The notes under the pieces were generated by a model. The model did no database searches, was not told the DNA's origin, and saw only the letters and a program-made list of their open reading frames with translations. Source: Bacillus sp. N1-1 (GTDB lineage Bacteria > Bacillota > Bacilli > Bacillales > Guptibacillaceae). From it: a stretch of 64,000 bases of DNA. Positions within the stretch are counted from its first letter, which is position 1. Every line of letters begins with the position of its first letter. The position numbers and the translations under genes were made by a program. The stretch lies in the NCBI RefSeq assembly GCF_009818105.1, contig NZ_CP046564.1:3286001-3350000 (forward strand). Direction: 5' to 3'. Below are positions 18,575-27,904 of this stretch, one piece after another.

Positions 18575-19043
18575 GATCATTTTCCTATTCACCTTGATTT
18601 TTCTCTGCTGTCACATCATTCCAGTGGCAGCAGAGGGAAACACAGACATCAATGAGCTATTACCGAATGAGTACAAAAAGAACAAATTCAAGAAAAATAC
18701 TGACTTAATTCATGACTCCTCCAATACGAAGGAAATGGAAGAGATATCTGAAGATCAGAAGACGATATCTTTCAATGGAGAAAAGGTTTTTAATCCTGAG
18801 GGCACCCGAAATGAACTATTTCTTTCAATGAGTAAAGAAAATAGTACGATTAAAGATAAAGCGGAGAATCTCAATCTTTTCTCTGAAACAGAGACAGTAG
18901 CTTTTACATCGACTAACGCAGAAGATAGCGAAACGACGTCGTCCTCCTTTCAACTTCTGATTGGAATTTTAATCGGTGTATGTCTCATCGTCCTAATTAT
19001 AGTGCTAGTCATCTATAATCGATTATCGTCATCAAAAAGCTAA
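18564..19043 (+). CDS. essA: Type VII secretion protein EssA/YueC
   Basis: A 159-residue protein with an N-terminal signal-like helix (IIFLFTLIFLCCHIIPVAA), a hydrophilic, low-complexity middle and a C-terminal transmembrane helix (LLIGILIGVCLIVLIIVLVIY). Size, layout and position after esaA identify it as EssA/YueC, a small core membrane component of type VIIb systems. I chose the ATG at 18564 because AGGATGAGG precedes it; a start 9 bases upstream is possible. It overlaps esaA, and a terminator follows, so it closes the operon. No yueD-like gene follows. Confidence 0.9.
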   Translation: MKPKIIFLFTLIFLCCHIIPVAAEGNTDINELLPNEYKKNKFKKNTDLIHDSSNTKEMEEISEDQKTISFNGEKVFNPEGTRNELFLSMSKENSTIKDKAENLNLFSETETVAFTSTNAEDSETTSSSFQLLIGILIGVCLIVLIIVLVIYNRLSSSKS

Positions 19044-19053
19044 CCACTCATCC

Positions 19054-19094
19054 AAAAAGCAACGGCCTATTTTATACTAGGACCGTTGCTTTTG
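19054..19094. terminator. Terminator at the end of the type VII operon
   Basis: AAAAGCAACGG(CC) pairs with (GA)CCGTTGCTTTT around a 13-base loop, with A- and T-runs on the two sides, so it can serve both convergent genes. Confidence 0.8.
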
Positions 19095-19099
19095 TCGTT

Positions 19100-20125
19100 T
19101 TACGTATCGATTAGATGTAACATCTCTTCCATTTCCTTCATTACTTGATACGCTCCATCACTATGATTAGAAGGAATCGCTAGTTTGCAACCACTATCCG
19201 GATAGTATGCAGAGTGAAAACTAACGCCGGGGTCATACCCCATGACATGGTATTTTACGATTCGATTGTTTCGAGTGTTCATCCACATCCCATAACCATA
19301 ACTTACTCCCTCTTTTACATCCACATGAGGAGTGAGCAAGTGACCTATAGAACGATTTCTCAATAACTGAAAATCAATCAACACTTCCCAAAGTTTCACC
19401 ATATCAGGTGCTGTCACATACGCACCTCCATCAGATCCACCGACAATCGGAATAGCATACGTATTCGTCCGCCATGAGCCGTCATCCTCATCAATATACC
19501 CAAGTGCTGTATTTTGAGGAAGACGATCTAAAGAAAAATACCCCGAATCATTCATATGAGCAGGCTTAAAAACGTTTTCTTCTATATAATGTTGAAAAGC
19601 CATTCCTGTTTGCTGCTCAATGATTAAACCTAACACAATGTAGCCCGCATTATTATAATGGAACGCCTCCCCTGGAGAAGCGATCATTTCCCCATTTTGA
19701 AAAAGTGGCAGAAAGTCCTGAAGGCTTTTTAGAAGGTACATTGGTGTCTGCTTCCAAAGATCTTCGTAGTCTTCTAAGACTGCTTCATCAAAATAGTCTG
19801 GTATACCTGAAGTGTGTGTTAAAAGCTGATGAATTGTAATGTTCGGATCGAAGTGAGGAAAAGACACATTTAAGCAATCTCTTAACTTTGTTTTGAACGA
19901 TAATTGCTTTTTCTCTACTAACTGAGCAATCCCTATTGCCGTGAACAACTTGCAACCTGAGGCAATCCCGAATCTTGTATTCACCTTATTTAATCGCTCT
20001 TCTACACGATTGGCATAGCCGGAAGATAATTTGAATTCTTCTTCATCTTGTTTTACAAAGATAGAACCAGAAAAATCAACACCTTTTAAAAGTTGATCAA
20101 AAACATTTTCTTGAGAAAACAACAT
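19100..20125 (-). CDS. Serine hydrolase of the beta-lactamase/PBP4* (class C) family
   Basis: A 341-residue protein with the AmpC-like fold: an S-x-x-K site (SGCK near residue 57), the family's LLTHTSGIPDYFD stretch, a Tyr-x-Asn element (YNNAGYIVLGLIIEQ), and a C-terminal HSDGAY in place of the KTG triad. Members hydrolyse esters or D-amino-acid peptides and are rarely true beta-lactamases. I see no signal peptide, so it is probably cytoplasmic. I placed the start at the ATG at 20123-20125, because AAGGGG precedes it by 9-10 bases; the ATG 6 bases upstream is too close to that site. Confidence 0.85.
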   Translation of the reverse strand: MLFSQENVFDQLLKGVDFSGSIFVKQDEEEFKLSSGYANRVEERLNKVNTRFGIASGCKLFTAIGIAQLVEKKQLSFKTKLRDCLNVSFPHFDPNITIHQLLTHTSGIPDYFDEAVLEDYEDLWKQTPMYLLKSLQDFLPLFQNGEMIASPGEAFHYNNAGYIVLGLIIEQQTGMAFQHYIEENVFKPAHMNDSGYFSLDRLPQNTALGYIDEDDGSWRTNTYAIPIVGGSDGGAYVTAPDMVKLWEVLIDFQLLRNRSIGHLLTPHVDVKEGVSYGYGMWMNTRNNRIVKYHVMGYDPGVSFHSAYYPDSGCKLAIPSNHSDGAYQVMKEMEEMLHLIDT

Positions 20126-20354
20126 CCACATACACCCCTTCACTTTTTTACCAATTTTCAACCTTCAACTAAAGTTCGTCATTTCCTTTTTTCTTTAAGA
20201 AAGGAGTTTAATAAACTTTTCATACCGTGAATCATAGTTCTAAATAACCACTAATTCAAATTATTCTTTATTTTAAGATAATTACAACGACTCATGAGAT
20301 TCGTTCATCTTCCCTATATAATTGTTAATAGATTACATATTAGGAGGAATTTAT

Positions 20355-22010
20355 TTGAGAAAAAAGTTCATTGCCTCACTTGTTGTGACAACAGCCTTAT
20401 TCACAGCCTCGGTACCTTATCAAAATGTTTTAGCCGAACAGCCTACTCATCAAGTTGAAAGCTATAAGCAATGGAACGAGAAAGCAAACGTTCCCCTATT
20501 TGTGAAGGAAAAGCAAGCGGTTAAACGTGCCTCTTCTACTGCAGAGGATGCCCTAAACTACCTGCAACAAAATAAAGAAAAAGTAAACATTAAGAACCCA
20601 AAAGCAGACCTAAAAAAGAAAAAGTCGGTCAAAGATGAGCTTGGAATGACTCACGTTAGGTTTAATCAAACAAAGAACGGTGTACCCGTGGAAGGTGCTG
20701 AAATTATTGTTCACTACAATACGGACGATGAAATTACAGTCGTAAACGGAGCTTATAATGAAGAAGTCGAAGCAAGTAAGCTTAATACATCGCCAACCTT
20801 TTCTACAGAAGATGCCTTGCAAGTCGCAAAATCTTCGACCAATGCTCCTTCTACCTTAGATCAAGTTCCAACTTCTGAGTTAGTTATTTATCCATTCGAA
20901 GGTAAAAATCACCTTACCTACAAGGTGAATGTAAACTTCTTAGGAGATGAACCTGGTAACTGGTTCGTGTTTGTTGACGCTACGTCTGGTAAAGTTGTGG
21001 ATCAATATAACGCTATTATGGACGCAGGACATTACAAAACTCAAACGGGCACTGGTACCGGCGTACTAGGTGATCATCGTCTTCTACATGTTACAAAAAA
21101 CAAGGTTGAAAATGAAGGAAGCACATTTCAACTAGCAGATTATAGTCATGATGGATTAGACGGAATCATTACCTATGATTACTCAAAAAACTACCTTGAG
21201 GTCTTTTCAAATAAAAGCGCTGCGTTTAAATCTGAATTTGCGGAGCCTGCAGTGGATGCCCACTATAACTCGGAACAAGTCTATGATTATTATTTAAGTG
21301 AGCACGGACGGAACTCACTCGACGATAATGGTATGCCTATTCAATCAGTTGTTCATTATGGCAATAATTACAACAACGCTTTCTGGAACGGAACTTACAT
21401 GGTATATGGAGATGGCGATGGTGAATTCTTTATCCCTCTTTCCGCTAGCCTTGATGTTGCAGCCCATGAAATGACTCATGGAGTAACCTCTAATTCAGCT
21501 AACCTTATTTACCGCTTCCAATCCGGTGCTTTGAATGAAGCCTTCTCGGATATCTTTGGGGCATTAATTGATGACTCAGACTGGGAGATTGGAGAAGACA
21601 TAATGGCACCTGCTGCAGTAGCAGATGGGCGCACCTCTCTTAGAAGTTTAAGTGATCCTAGTAAATACCCTGTTGGTGCTGCTTATGCGCCATATGGAAA
21701 TGGTGAGGGAAAATATCCTTCTCATATGGATGAATTCTACGACCTTCCTGGTGACTTAGATAACGGCGGGGTTCACATCAATTCTTCCATTATTAATCAC
21801 GCAGCTTACTTAACCGCCCAGGACATCGGCCGTGAGAAACTTGGGCAAATCTATTACCGTGCTTTGACTCAATACCTCACACCTAACTCCGACTTTAGTG
21901 ATGCCCGACAGGCGATCATTCAGTCCGCTATTGACCTTTATGGTGAAGGCAGTGCAGAAGTTGAAGCATCTGCAGGTGGATTTGATTCGGTAGGCATTTT
22001 AGAAACGTAA
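20355..22010 (+). CDS. Secreted neutral metalloprotease, thermolysin type (M4)
   Basis: A 551-residue pre-pro-enzyme. It has a signal peptide (RKKFIASLVVTTALFTASV, cut near VLAEQ), an FTP/PepSY-type propeptide, and the M4 catalytic domain. The zinc site is HEMTH at residues 371-375, with the third ligand in the following NEAFSD. The catalytic His lies in GGVHINSSIINHAAY. Such bacillolysins are folded with help from the propeptide and degrade extracellular protein. The start is a TTG placed 7 bases after TAGGAGGA; the longer frame upstream lacks a site. It is transcribed alone and ends at a good terminator. Confidence 0.95.
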   Translation: MRKKFIASLVVTTALFTASVPYQNVLAEQPTHQVESYKQWNEKANVPLFVKEKQAVKRASSTAEDALNYLQQNKEKVNIKNPKADLKKKKSVKDELGMTHVRFNQTKNGVPVEGAEIIVHYNTDDEITVVNGAYNEEVEASKLNTSPTFSTEDALQVAKSSTNAPSTLDQVPTSELVIYPFEGKNHLTYKVNVNFLGDEPGNWFVFVDATSGKVVDQYNAIMDAGHYKTQTGTGTGVLGDHRLLHVTKNKVENEGSTFQLADYSHDGLDGIITYDYSKNYLEVFSNKSAAFKSEFAEPAVDAHYNSEQVYDYYLSEHGRNSLDDNGMPIQSVVHYGNNYNNAFWNGTYMVYGDGDGEFFIPLSASLDVAAHEMTHGVTSNSANLIYRFQSGALNEAFSDIFGALIDDSDWEIGEDIMAPAAVADGRTSLRSLSDPSKYPVGAAYAPYGNGEGKYPSHMDEFYDLPGDLDNGGVHINSSIINHAAYLTAQDIGREKLGQIYYRALTQYLTPNSDFSDARQAIIQSAIDLYGEGSAEVEASAGGFDSVGILET

Positions 22011-22021
22011 AATTCATAGAG

Positions 22022-22057
22022 AACAAGCATGAAGAAAAATTCTTCATGCTTGTTTTT
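22022..22057 (+). terminator. Terminator after the metalloprotease gene
   Basis: AACAAGCATGAAG pairs with CTTCATGCTTGTT around an AAAAATT-type loop and is followed by a T-run. Confidence 0.85.
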
Positions 22058-22086
22058 TCTTTATTAATAGTACCTTCATTCGCTCT

Positions 22087-23160
22087 TTACGTATCTAAAA
22101 ACCCTTTGCCTTTTAAGTGCTTCAAAGACGTAATGAAACCTAAAAGTAATTGACCAGTATCCGTTAAATCTTTTAAATCAATCACTTCATGCGGAGAGTG
22201 CGTATACCTAGATGGGATTGAAACACCGCCAGTTGCAATGCCTTCTCCCGTCATATGGATAGCTCCAGCATCGGTACCAATCCCCATGAAAATCTCTTCT
22301 TGAAAAGGAATTCCTTTCTCTTTCGCTACATTAAATAGATGTTGGCTAACTAAAGGATGTGAAATAAGCGATTTATCAGCAAGTTTAATACACGGTCCCC
22401 CGCCCAATCTTCGCGTTCCCGTCATAATTACATCATATGTATCACTTGTTGGGGTCGTATCCACTGCAATCGCAAAGTCAGGCTTTATCTTTGCTGCTAC
22501 AACAGAAGCTCCTCTTAACCCTACTTCTTCTTGCACGGTAAAAGCGAGATAGACATCTCCTCGTTCGTTTTTATCTTTTTTCAACTTACTGATTAAATCA
22601 ATTAGTAACGCCGTGCCAGCACGGTCATCTAATGCCTTCCCCATTGCTTTTGGTGCATTCTCTGGTCCTACTTTCTTTAACTCTGTTCCATAGCTAATCG
22701 GTTGCCCTACTCGAACGCCCATTCCAGTGACATCTTCATCATTTAAAGCACCTATATCAATGTAGAGCTCCCGATGATTGCTGACTCTTTTAGGATCATC
22801 CCATTTGACATAATGAGCGGAAATCGTACCGATCACGCCATGTACTGGACCATTATCGGATTTAATAAACACTGGTTGAGACAAAAGAAGACGGTTATCG
22901 AAACCGCCAACCTGTTCAAATCGAATAAGACCATTCGATTCAATTTTCTTTACTACAAAACCAATCTCATCTGAATGGGCCGCTATCATAAGAGAAGGAA
23001 ACTCCGGATTACCATTCATTTTTGCAATGATATTTCCTAGGGGATCCACCTTACATTCATCAACTTCCTCTTTAATAAGATTAAATACTTTCCTTTGAAT
23101 ATTCTGTTCAAAGCCTGAAGGACCAATCGTATCGCATAACTCTTTTAATAAAGAAAACAT
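22087..23160 (-). CDS. M42 family aminopeptidase
   Basis: A 357-residue cytoplasmic di-metal aminopeptidase (glutamyl aminopeptidase/FrvX/YsdC family). It begins MFSLLKELCDTIGPSGFEQN, and the metal ligands fall in AAHSDEIGF, the Asp of KALDDRAGTALL, the Glu pair of TVQEEVGLRGA, DTTPTSD, and the late His in RYTHSPHEVIDL. These enzymes trim peptides in large self-compartmentalising dodecamers. The start at 23158-23160 follows AAGGAG; the longer frame has no ribosome site. It lies directly downstream of a peptide-binding lipoprotein and an Lrp regulator on the same strand, which suggests a peptide-uptake and breakdown group. Confidence 0.92.
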   Translation of the reverse strand: MFSLLKELCDTIGPSGFEQNIQRKVFNLIKEEVDECKVDPLGNIIAKMNGNPEFPSLMIAAHSDEIGFVVKKIESNGLIRFEQVGGFDNRLLLSQPVFIKSDNGPVHGVIGTISAHYVKWDDPKRVSNHRELYIDIGALNDEDVTGMGVRVGQPISYGTELKKVGPENAPKAMGKALDDRAGTALLIDLISKLKKDKNERGDVYLAFTVQEEVGLRGASVVAAKIKPDFAIAVDTTPTSDTYDVIMTGTRRLGGGPCIKLADKSLISHPLVSQHLFNVAKEKGIPFQEEIFMGIGTDAGAIHMTGEGIATGGVSIPSRYTHSPHEVIDLKDLTDTGQLLLGFITSLKHLKGKGFLDT

Positions 23161-23195
23161 AACGTAGCTCCTTATTGTAAGTAGATTTTCATAAA

Positions 23196-23229
23196 AGAGA
23201 AGCACCTCTTTGAGTGGAAGTGCTTCTCT
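23196..23229 (-). terminator. Hairpin between the binding protein and M42 genes
   Basis: AGAGAAGCAC at 23196-23205 pairs with GTGCTTCTCT at 23220-23229. On the minus strand it lies just after the binding protein's stop and only 35 bases before the M42 start, so it probably acts as a leaky terminator. On that strand the run after the stem is TTTTAT, which fits termination. Confidence 0.6.
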
Positions 23230-23233
23230 CTTA

Positions 23234-24853
23234 TTATTTTGTCAGATACACATTCCAGAAAGCATCATCATTCATCGGATGTGCTTCATATCCTTGCACG
23301 TAAGACATCTTAGCAAGTGGGGGAGTTGTATGGCCAATAAGTGCCCATGGTGCATCTTCATAAAAAATTTCCTGAGCTTCTTTATAAAGATCAGCTCGCT
23401 TTTCTTCATCAAAGGTTGTGCGTGATTCCATCAAAAGGTTTGTAAACTCATCACTCTTATAAAAGGCACGGTTATTGGCAGGCTTAGTCGCATTTGTTTT
23501 ACTTAAGTTAGGGAACAAGAAGTTATCTGGATCTGCCATGACCCCTGTCCATCCAAACAAAGCCATATCGTGTTCACCGTTACTTGTTTTATCTAGATAA
23601 GTCGCCCACTCATACGTTTGAATCTCCAACTCAACGCCAACTTCAGCTAAATCCGATTGAATTGCTTCCGCAATCTTTAATGGCTGTGGCATGTATGGTC
23701 GAGGGTTGCTCATCCCCCACAATTCAGTTTTAAACCCATCTTCATAACCTGCTTCCGCTAACAATTCTTTCGCTTTCTCAGGATCATACTCATACCCTTC
23801 TATGTCCTCATTGTACCCCCAAAGAGAAGATGGAATTGGATTAACGGCTTTTTCAGCCATACCGTTATAAAAAGCATCAATGATCGAATCTTTATTAATC
23901 GCATAATTCAAAGCTTTACGTACTTTTGGATCATCAAACGGCTCTTTTTCCATATTGAAAGCTAAATATCCGATATTAAAACCCGGTCTCTTAATAAGAT
24001 CAAGATTACCATCCGACTCAACCGCTCCAGCATCATCAGGACTTAGACCGTCAATCATATCAACTTCACCAGTTTGTAACGCGGTGAATCGAGACGAATT
24101 ATCAGGAATCACTCTAAAAATAAGTTGATCGAGATGAGGAATGTCTTCCACGTAGTAATCTTCATTTTTATTCAGTTGAATTTTGTCATTCCTAGACCAG
24201 CTTTCAAATTTGAATGGTCCAGTCCCTACAGGATTTTCATTAAATTTATCTCCATACTTTTGAACCGCCTCTGGACTCGCGATGCCGAACATAGGAATGG
24301 CTAAATAACTAATAAATGGTGCTGTTGGCTCTGTTAATTTTATTTCTACTGTATACTCATCGACCGCTTTAACATGCTCAATCTTATGATCTTTATCGCC
24401 TTTAAATCCTCCATAAAGAAATGAGTAGTATGTAAATTCTCCATGATGCTCGGGGTGATCAGGGTCCATCCAACGCTCAAAATTATAGACAACGGCATCA
24501 GCATTAAAATCCGTTCCATCATGGAATTTCACTCCTTCACGAAGCTTCAATGTCCACGTTAACTCATCTTCTCCAAGGTCATACTCTGTCGCAAGACCTG
24601 GTTGGAGTTCTAAATTTTCATCGTATTTAAATAACGTTTCAAAAATGTTGTGAGTTACCCGAGTTGATTCCCCATCTGTCACATTAATCGCATCCAATGA
24701 TAACGAATCTGCCCCTCTGGCAAAAATAAGCGTGCCACCATCTTTAAGCTCTCCACCACCGTCACCTGAATCTGTAGCTGAATTATTTCCTCCAGAACAA
24801 GCCGTCATCAGCACGATTACAACCGTCAACAAGGCTATGATTCCTTTCTTCAT
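23234..24853 (-). CDS. Oligopeptide-type ABC transporter substrate-binding lipoprotein
   Basis: A 539-residue SBP_bac_5 family protein (OppA/DppE-like). The lipoprotein signal ends in the lipobox LMTAC. Family marks include GGTLIFARGADSLSLD, the FETLFKYDENLELQPGLATEY stretch, LREGVKFHDGTDFNADAV, the VGTGPFKFESW element and the late KAKELLAEAGYEDG repeat. It would capture peptides or a similar ligand at the cell surface. No permease or ATPase genes lie nearby, so it must rely on transport components encoded elsewhere. The ATG at 24851-24853 follows AGAGGGGGA; the longer reading frame overlaps the regulator gene and is unlikely. Confidence 0.93.
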   Translation of the reverse strand: MKKGIIALLTVVIVLMTACSGGNNSATDSGDGGGELKDGGTLIFARGADSLSLDAINVTDGESTRVTHNIFETLFKYDENLELQPGLATEYDLGEDELTWTLKLREGVKFHDGTDFNADAVVYNFERWMDPDHPEHHGEFTYYSFLYGGFKGDKDHKIEHVKAVDEYTVEIKLTEPTAPFISYLAIPMFGIASPEAVQKYGDKFNENPVGTGPFKFESWSRNDKIQLNKNEDYYVEDIPHLDQLIFRVIPDNSSRFTALQTGEVDMIDGLSPDDAGAVESDGNLDLIKRPGFNIGYLAFNMEKEPFDDPKVRKALNYAINKDSIIDAFYNGMAEKAVNPIPSSLWGYNEDIEGYEYDPEKAKELLAEAGYEDGFKTELWGMSNPRPYMPQPLKIAEAIQSDLAEVGVELEIQTYEWATYLDKTSNGEHDMALFGWTGVMADPDNFLFPNLSKTNATKPANNRAFYKSDEFTNLLMESRTTFDEEKRADLYKEAQEIFYEDAPWALIGHTTPPLAKMSYVQGYEAHPMNDDAFWNVYLTK

Positions 24854-24885
24854 CTTTATTCCCCCTCTTATTTGTAGTAACGTCA

Positions 24886-25326
24886 CTAAAGAATGTCATG
24901 CGTATTTTTAAAAATGTCAAATTGATAGGTTGTATTCACCTTTCGAATCCCTGGTATGTCATAAAGCTTGTACACCATAAGCCGAATATCTTCTTGATTC
25001 GGTAAATTCGTTTGAATCATTAGTGGGTATTCCCCAGATGTAAGTGTAATGTAGCGAACCTCTTTGTATTCCTTCATGACAGCAACAACCTTTTGCAGAC
25101 GGCTCGGTTCAACGTCTACTTGAAAAATTGCTGCCACTTTCACTCCGACCGCTACCGGATCCACAATGCCAACAACTTTTAGTACCTCGGCATCAACTAG
25201 CTTCTTATACCTCATTCGAATTGTTTTCTCTGTTACTTGTAACTCTTCAGCAATATCTTTAAATGACATGCGACCATCGTGTGATAAACAAACCATTAAT
25301 CCTCTATCCAAATCATCTAAATCCAA
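24886..25326 (-). CDS. Lrp/AsnC-family transcriptional regulator
   Basis: A 146-residue protein of standard Lrp length: N-terminal helix-turn-helix (MSFKDIAEELQVTEKTIRMRYKKL) and C-terminal RAM ligand-binding domain (VKVAAIFQVDVEP..., IRKVNTTYQFDI). Such regulators sense amino acids or related metabolites. I set the start at a TTG (25324-25326), which follows GGAGGTGAGAGAG; the longer frame would place that site inside the gene. The peptide-binding lipoprotein starts 32 bases after its stop, so the two are likely one operon, and the regulator may control peptide uptake. Confidence 0.9.
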   Translation of the reverse strand: MDLDDLDRGLMVCLSHDGRMSFKDIAEELQVTEKTIRMRYKKLVDAEVLKVVGIVDPVAVGVKVAAIFQVDVEPSRLQKVVAVMKEYKEVRYITLTSGEYPLMIQTNLPNQEDIRLMVYKLYDIPGIRKVNTTYQFDIFKNTHDIL

Positions 25327-25786
25327 CTCTCTCACCTCCAATCAAAAAACAAACACTAAGATAGAATACTTCGAACGAACAAAATCACCATTTTAGCGAT
25401 ACAAGTATATGAAAAAAGCCGGATTATGATACTTAATCTATATTTTTTACCTTAAAATGGTTATAGGTAGTATAAAGTATAATTAGAATTTTCTCAATAG
25501 TAAAACACGATTTCATCCTTCATTAACCATAAGTTAAGTTCCAGCAGTGAAACTACCAATTGTATGACTATCCTCCCGTTTCATAAAAGGAGGTTTCAAT
25601 CTTTTAATTTAACCCTTAAACTATATAGTGAACCTCTGGCATGAAAGCATTCGAACTCTTTCATAAACTAGTTTTACTTTATTTCTATCATCTAAAGACG
25701 ATGTAAAAAGTTGGATTAGCACTCTTGTATTTGGGGTAAAAAAGCACTACATAATTGACAATTCTATAGGGAGGGGCGGTAGATCA
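25327..25786. other. Gene-free divergent region between the Lrp operon and the LXG gene
   Basis: About 460 AT-rich bases containing the promoters of both divergent units. I see an AAGGAGG at about 25588 that is not followed by any start codon in range, and a TTGACA at 25755 that is too close to the LXG ribosome site to serve as its -35 box. No small gene, terminator or clear operator was found. Confidence 0.4.
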
Positions 25787-27871
25787 GTGAAGCTATTACA
25801 TACACAATCCTTGCGCAATGCCATTGAAGAAAACACCAAACAACTGGAAGCCCAAATTGAGCAATTTCAAAACCTCGAAAATAGTATTCAGGATTTTATT
25901 AGTCTAGAGAATGCCTTTAATGGAAAAGGTGGAAAAGCCATTCGGCTTTTCTATCAAGACTGGCATGTTCCTCTCGTTGAATACTTCCAACTCTCATTAA
26001 CGCAATACCAGCAAAAACTTCATGATCTGAAGCAAGCTACGATCGCTCTTGAGCCTGCAAAAGACGGAATGATACGTGAGGAGTTTCTCGGTGGGGAATT
26101 AACGAATGGTTTAAAAAATACAGAAACCAACACAATTAGTTTAGTAGATGATGTGAATGCTAGCCTTTCAACTGTGAGTGATATTGTCTCCATTCCAAAG
26201 CTAAGTGATCAGGACTTTCTAAACCACGTTCAACATGCTAGAAATGAAATTGATGAAACAATTCACGGTTTGCAACAATTTGACCATCGTCAAACATCTT
26301 ATCTCGATGAAATGAAGCAAGATATACAACAGATCATTCAATACATTGACGAAATGAAAGGCTTAATGATCGGTGGTAAGATAAACATCTCAACCTATCA
26401 ATCAGGGCAGTTAGATCACCTTATGAAGTACAAACAGCTCAAAGTTTCACTAGAGCAGAAGCAGTTACGAGAGATGTTATCAATGTTTGGAAGTTATTTG
26501 ACGACTTCCTGGAATATATTTGGTAAAACTTTCATCTCAAGCTCTCCTACGTATTCTTACGAGCTACTAAAAGGATATGAACGAGACTTTGCAGGCGTTG
26601 CTGAACTAAGTGGAGCAGATCATCCTAATGCTCAAGAATTTGTCGATGGTACCCACCAGGTTGCTAAAGGAAAAGAAATGGATTTATCGATGTTAGAGGA
26701 GATGGATGGCGTTGCAATTGAGACATTCAATTTGCGCGGCGTTCCTATGAATTATGCCATTATCAATGATCGTCTCGTTATTTTTAGAAATGAACCAGAC
26801 CTGTGGTATTACACACAGAACACGGAGTACGGCTTAACTGAGGAGATTTTCGGCCAAATTGGCAAAACCACCGCAAGTGCCTTTGGTGAATACTTTATTG
26901 GAAAAGGTGCAAGTAAAATTCCTGGCGCTTCTGCTTTAAATAACAAAATGGGGAACATGCCAGACATTCCTGGCACTGGCGCCAATTCAGGAGATTTACT
27001 AAAAGAACAGGCTTCGGAATCCATTCAGAAGCAAATTCCTTTCTGGAAAGAAATTGTTTCAGCAGAAGTACCAAAGTCGGGTACGAAACAGGTTCTTGTC
27101 TATATTGGAGGAGATGGCGAGAATTGGGATCGCCGTGCCATGATTACAATGAGTTCTGATGGAGTTGTTTCGATTGATGATTGGTATGTTGGTGAACTCA
27201 GTGAAACCGTTAAGAAAGACAAATCGGAAACAACCTTTAGCGATATGTGGAACTGGGCAACCGACACCGTTGATGAAAACAATAGTATGAAGACAACCGA
27301 GACGCAAAAGGAAGCGAAAGACAAATACGGGTTATCAGAAGGTCAGGAGTTAACTCCTGGTGGTGGATATGATCTTAATCATATCCAGAATGATGAAGGC
27401 CTAACTATTCATACGACAACGATTAACGAGCAGCCGATTAATTACACCGTGGTTGGAGGAGATCTCGTGATTATCCCTGACAATCCCGACCTTTATTTCT
27501 CTCAAACTACCATCGATCATAATGCTTTAACTCAAAATATGGGAGATTACGCAAAAAAGATTGCAGAAAGTGCCGGTAACCGAGCCATAGGTGAGGCAGT
27601 CGGTCGTGTTCCTGGAGCCGACAACATTGATGGATGGCTACAAGGAACATCTGAGGTCCCTTTAACTGGTAAAACCGCGGGCGAATTAATCACGAGTACC
27701 TCGTCAAAAACACTTCAATCAAACATTCCGGGGTGGGAGAAAATCGTTAATGCACCAGTCCCATCTAGTGGAGAAAAGCAAGTCCTTCTTCAAATTAGTA
27801 AAGACGGAAAAGAAATTACAGGAACAAAGCTTTTCTATTTAAAAAAGGATGGGACAGTAGAACTACGATAA
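25787..27871 (+). CDS. LXG-domain protein with duplicated C-terminal module, probable type VII substrate
   Basis: 694 residues. The first ~200 form an LXG domain, the helical export module of type VIIb effectors: LRNAIEENTKQL, FISLENAFNGKGGKAIRLFY and DWHVPLVEYF are characteristic. After a helical linker, a ~155-residue module occurs twice, at about 308-466 and 538-694. Both copies share P-x-NY, LVI-x4-PDL(W/Y), a Gly-rich (I/V)PGA stretch, W(K/E)(K/E)IV..PVP-type residues, and S-G-x-KQVL. I recognise no known toxin motif in it. LXG proteins are usually exported toxins delivered to competitors, but here the second half could instead be a surface or adaptor domain. The gene starts with GTG after GGGAGGGG, has two lipoprotein genes behind it, and lies ~6.7 kb from the secretion operon. 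Confidence 0.85.
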   Translation: MKLLHTQSLRNAIEENTKQLEAQIEQFQNLENSIQDFISLENAFNGKGGKAIRLFYQDWHVPLVEYFQLSLTQYQQKLHDLKQATIALEPAKDGMIREEFLGGELTNGLKNTETNTISLVDDVNASLSTVSDIVSIPKLSDQDFLNHVQHARNEIDETIHGLQQFDHRQTSYLDEMKQDIQQIIQYIDEMKGLMIGGKINISTYQSGQLDHLMKYKQLKVSLEQKQLREMLSMFGSYLTTSWNIFGKTFISSSPTYSYELLKGYERDFAGVAELSGADHPNAQEFVDGTHQVAKGKEMDLSMLEEMDGVAIETFNLRGVPMNYAIINDRLVIFRNEPDLWYYTQNTEYGLTEEIFGQIGKTTASAFGEYFIGKGASKIPGASALNNKMGNMPDIPGTGANSGDLLKEQASESIQKQIPFWKEIVSAEVPKSGTKQVLVYIGGDGENWDRRAMITMSSDGVVSIDDWYVGELSETVKKDKSETTFSDMWNWATDTVDENNSMKTTETQKEAKDKYGLSEGQELTPGGGYDLNHIQNDEGLTIHTTTINEQPINYTVVGGDLVIIPDNPDLYFSQTTIDHNALTQNMGDYAKKIAESAGNRAIGEAVGRVPGADNIDGWLQGTSEVPLTGKTAGELITSTSSKTLQSNIPGWEKIVNAPVPSSGEKQVLLQISKDGKEITGTKLFYLKKDGTVELR

Positions 27872-27904
27872 TCACAAATCAATTTAAATCAGGAGACTTT
27901 ACTT

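Noticed and set aside
25588..25600. AAGGAGG as the ribosome site of a hidden small gene before the LXG gene
   Set aside because: No ATG, GTG or TTG lies at a suitable distance, and no open frame of meaningful length follows.
25755..25760. TTGACA as the -35 box of the LXG gene
   Set aside because: It ends only about ten bases before the ribosome binding site, leaving no room for a -10 box and a transcription start.
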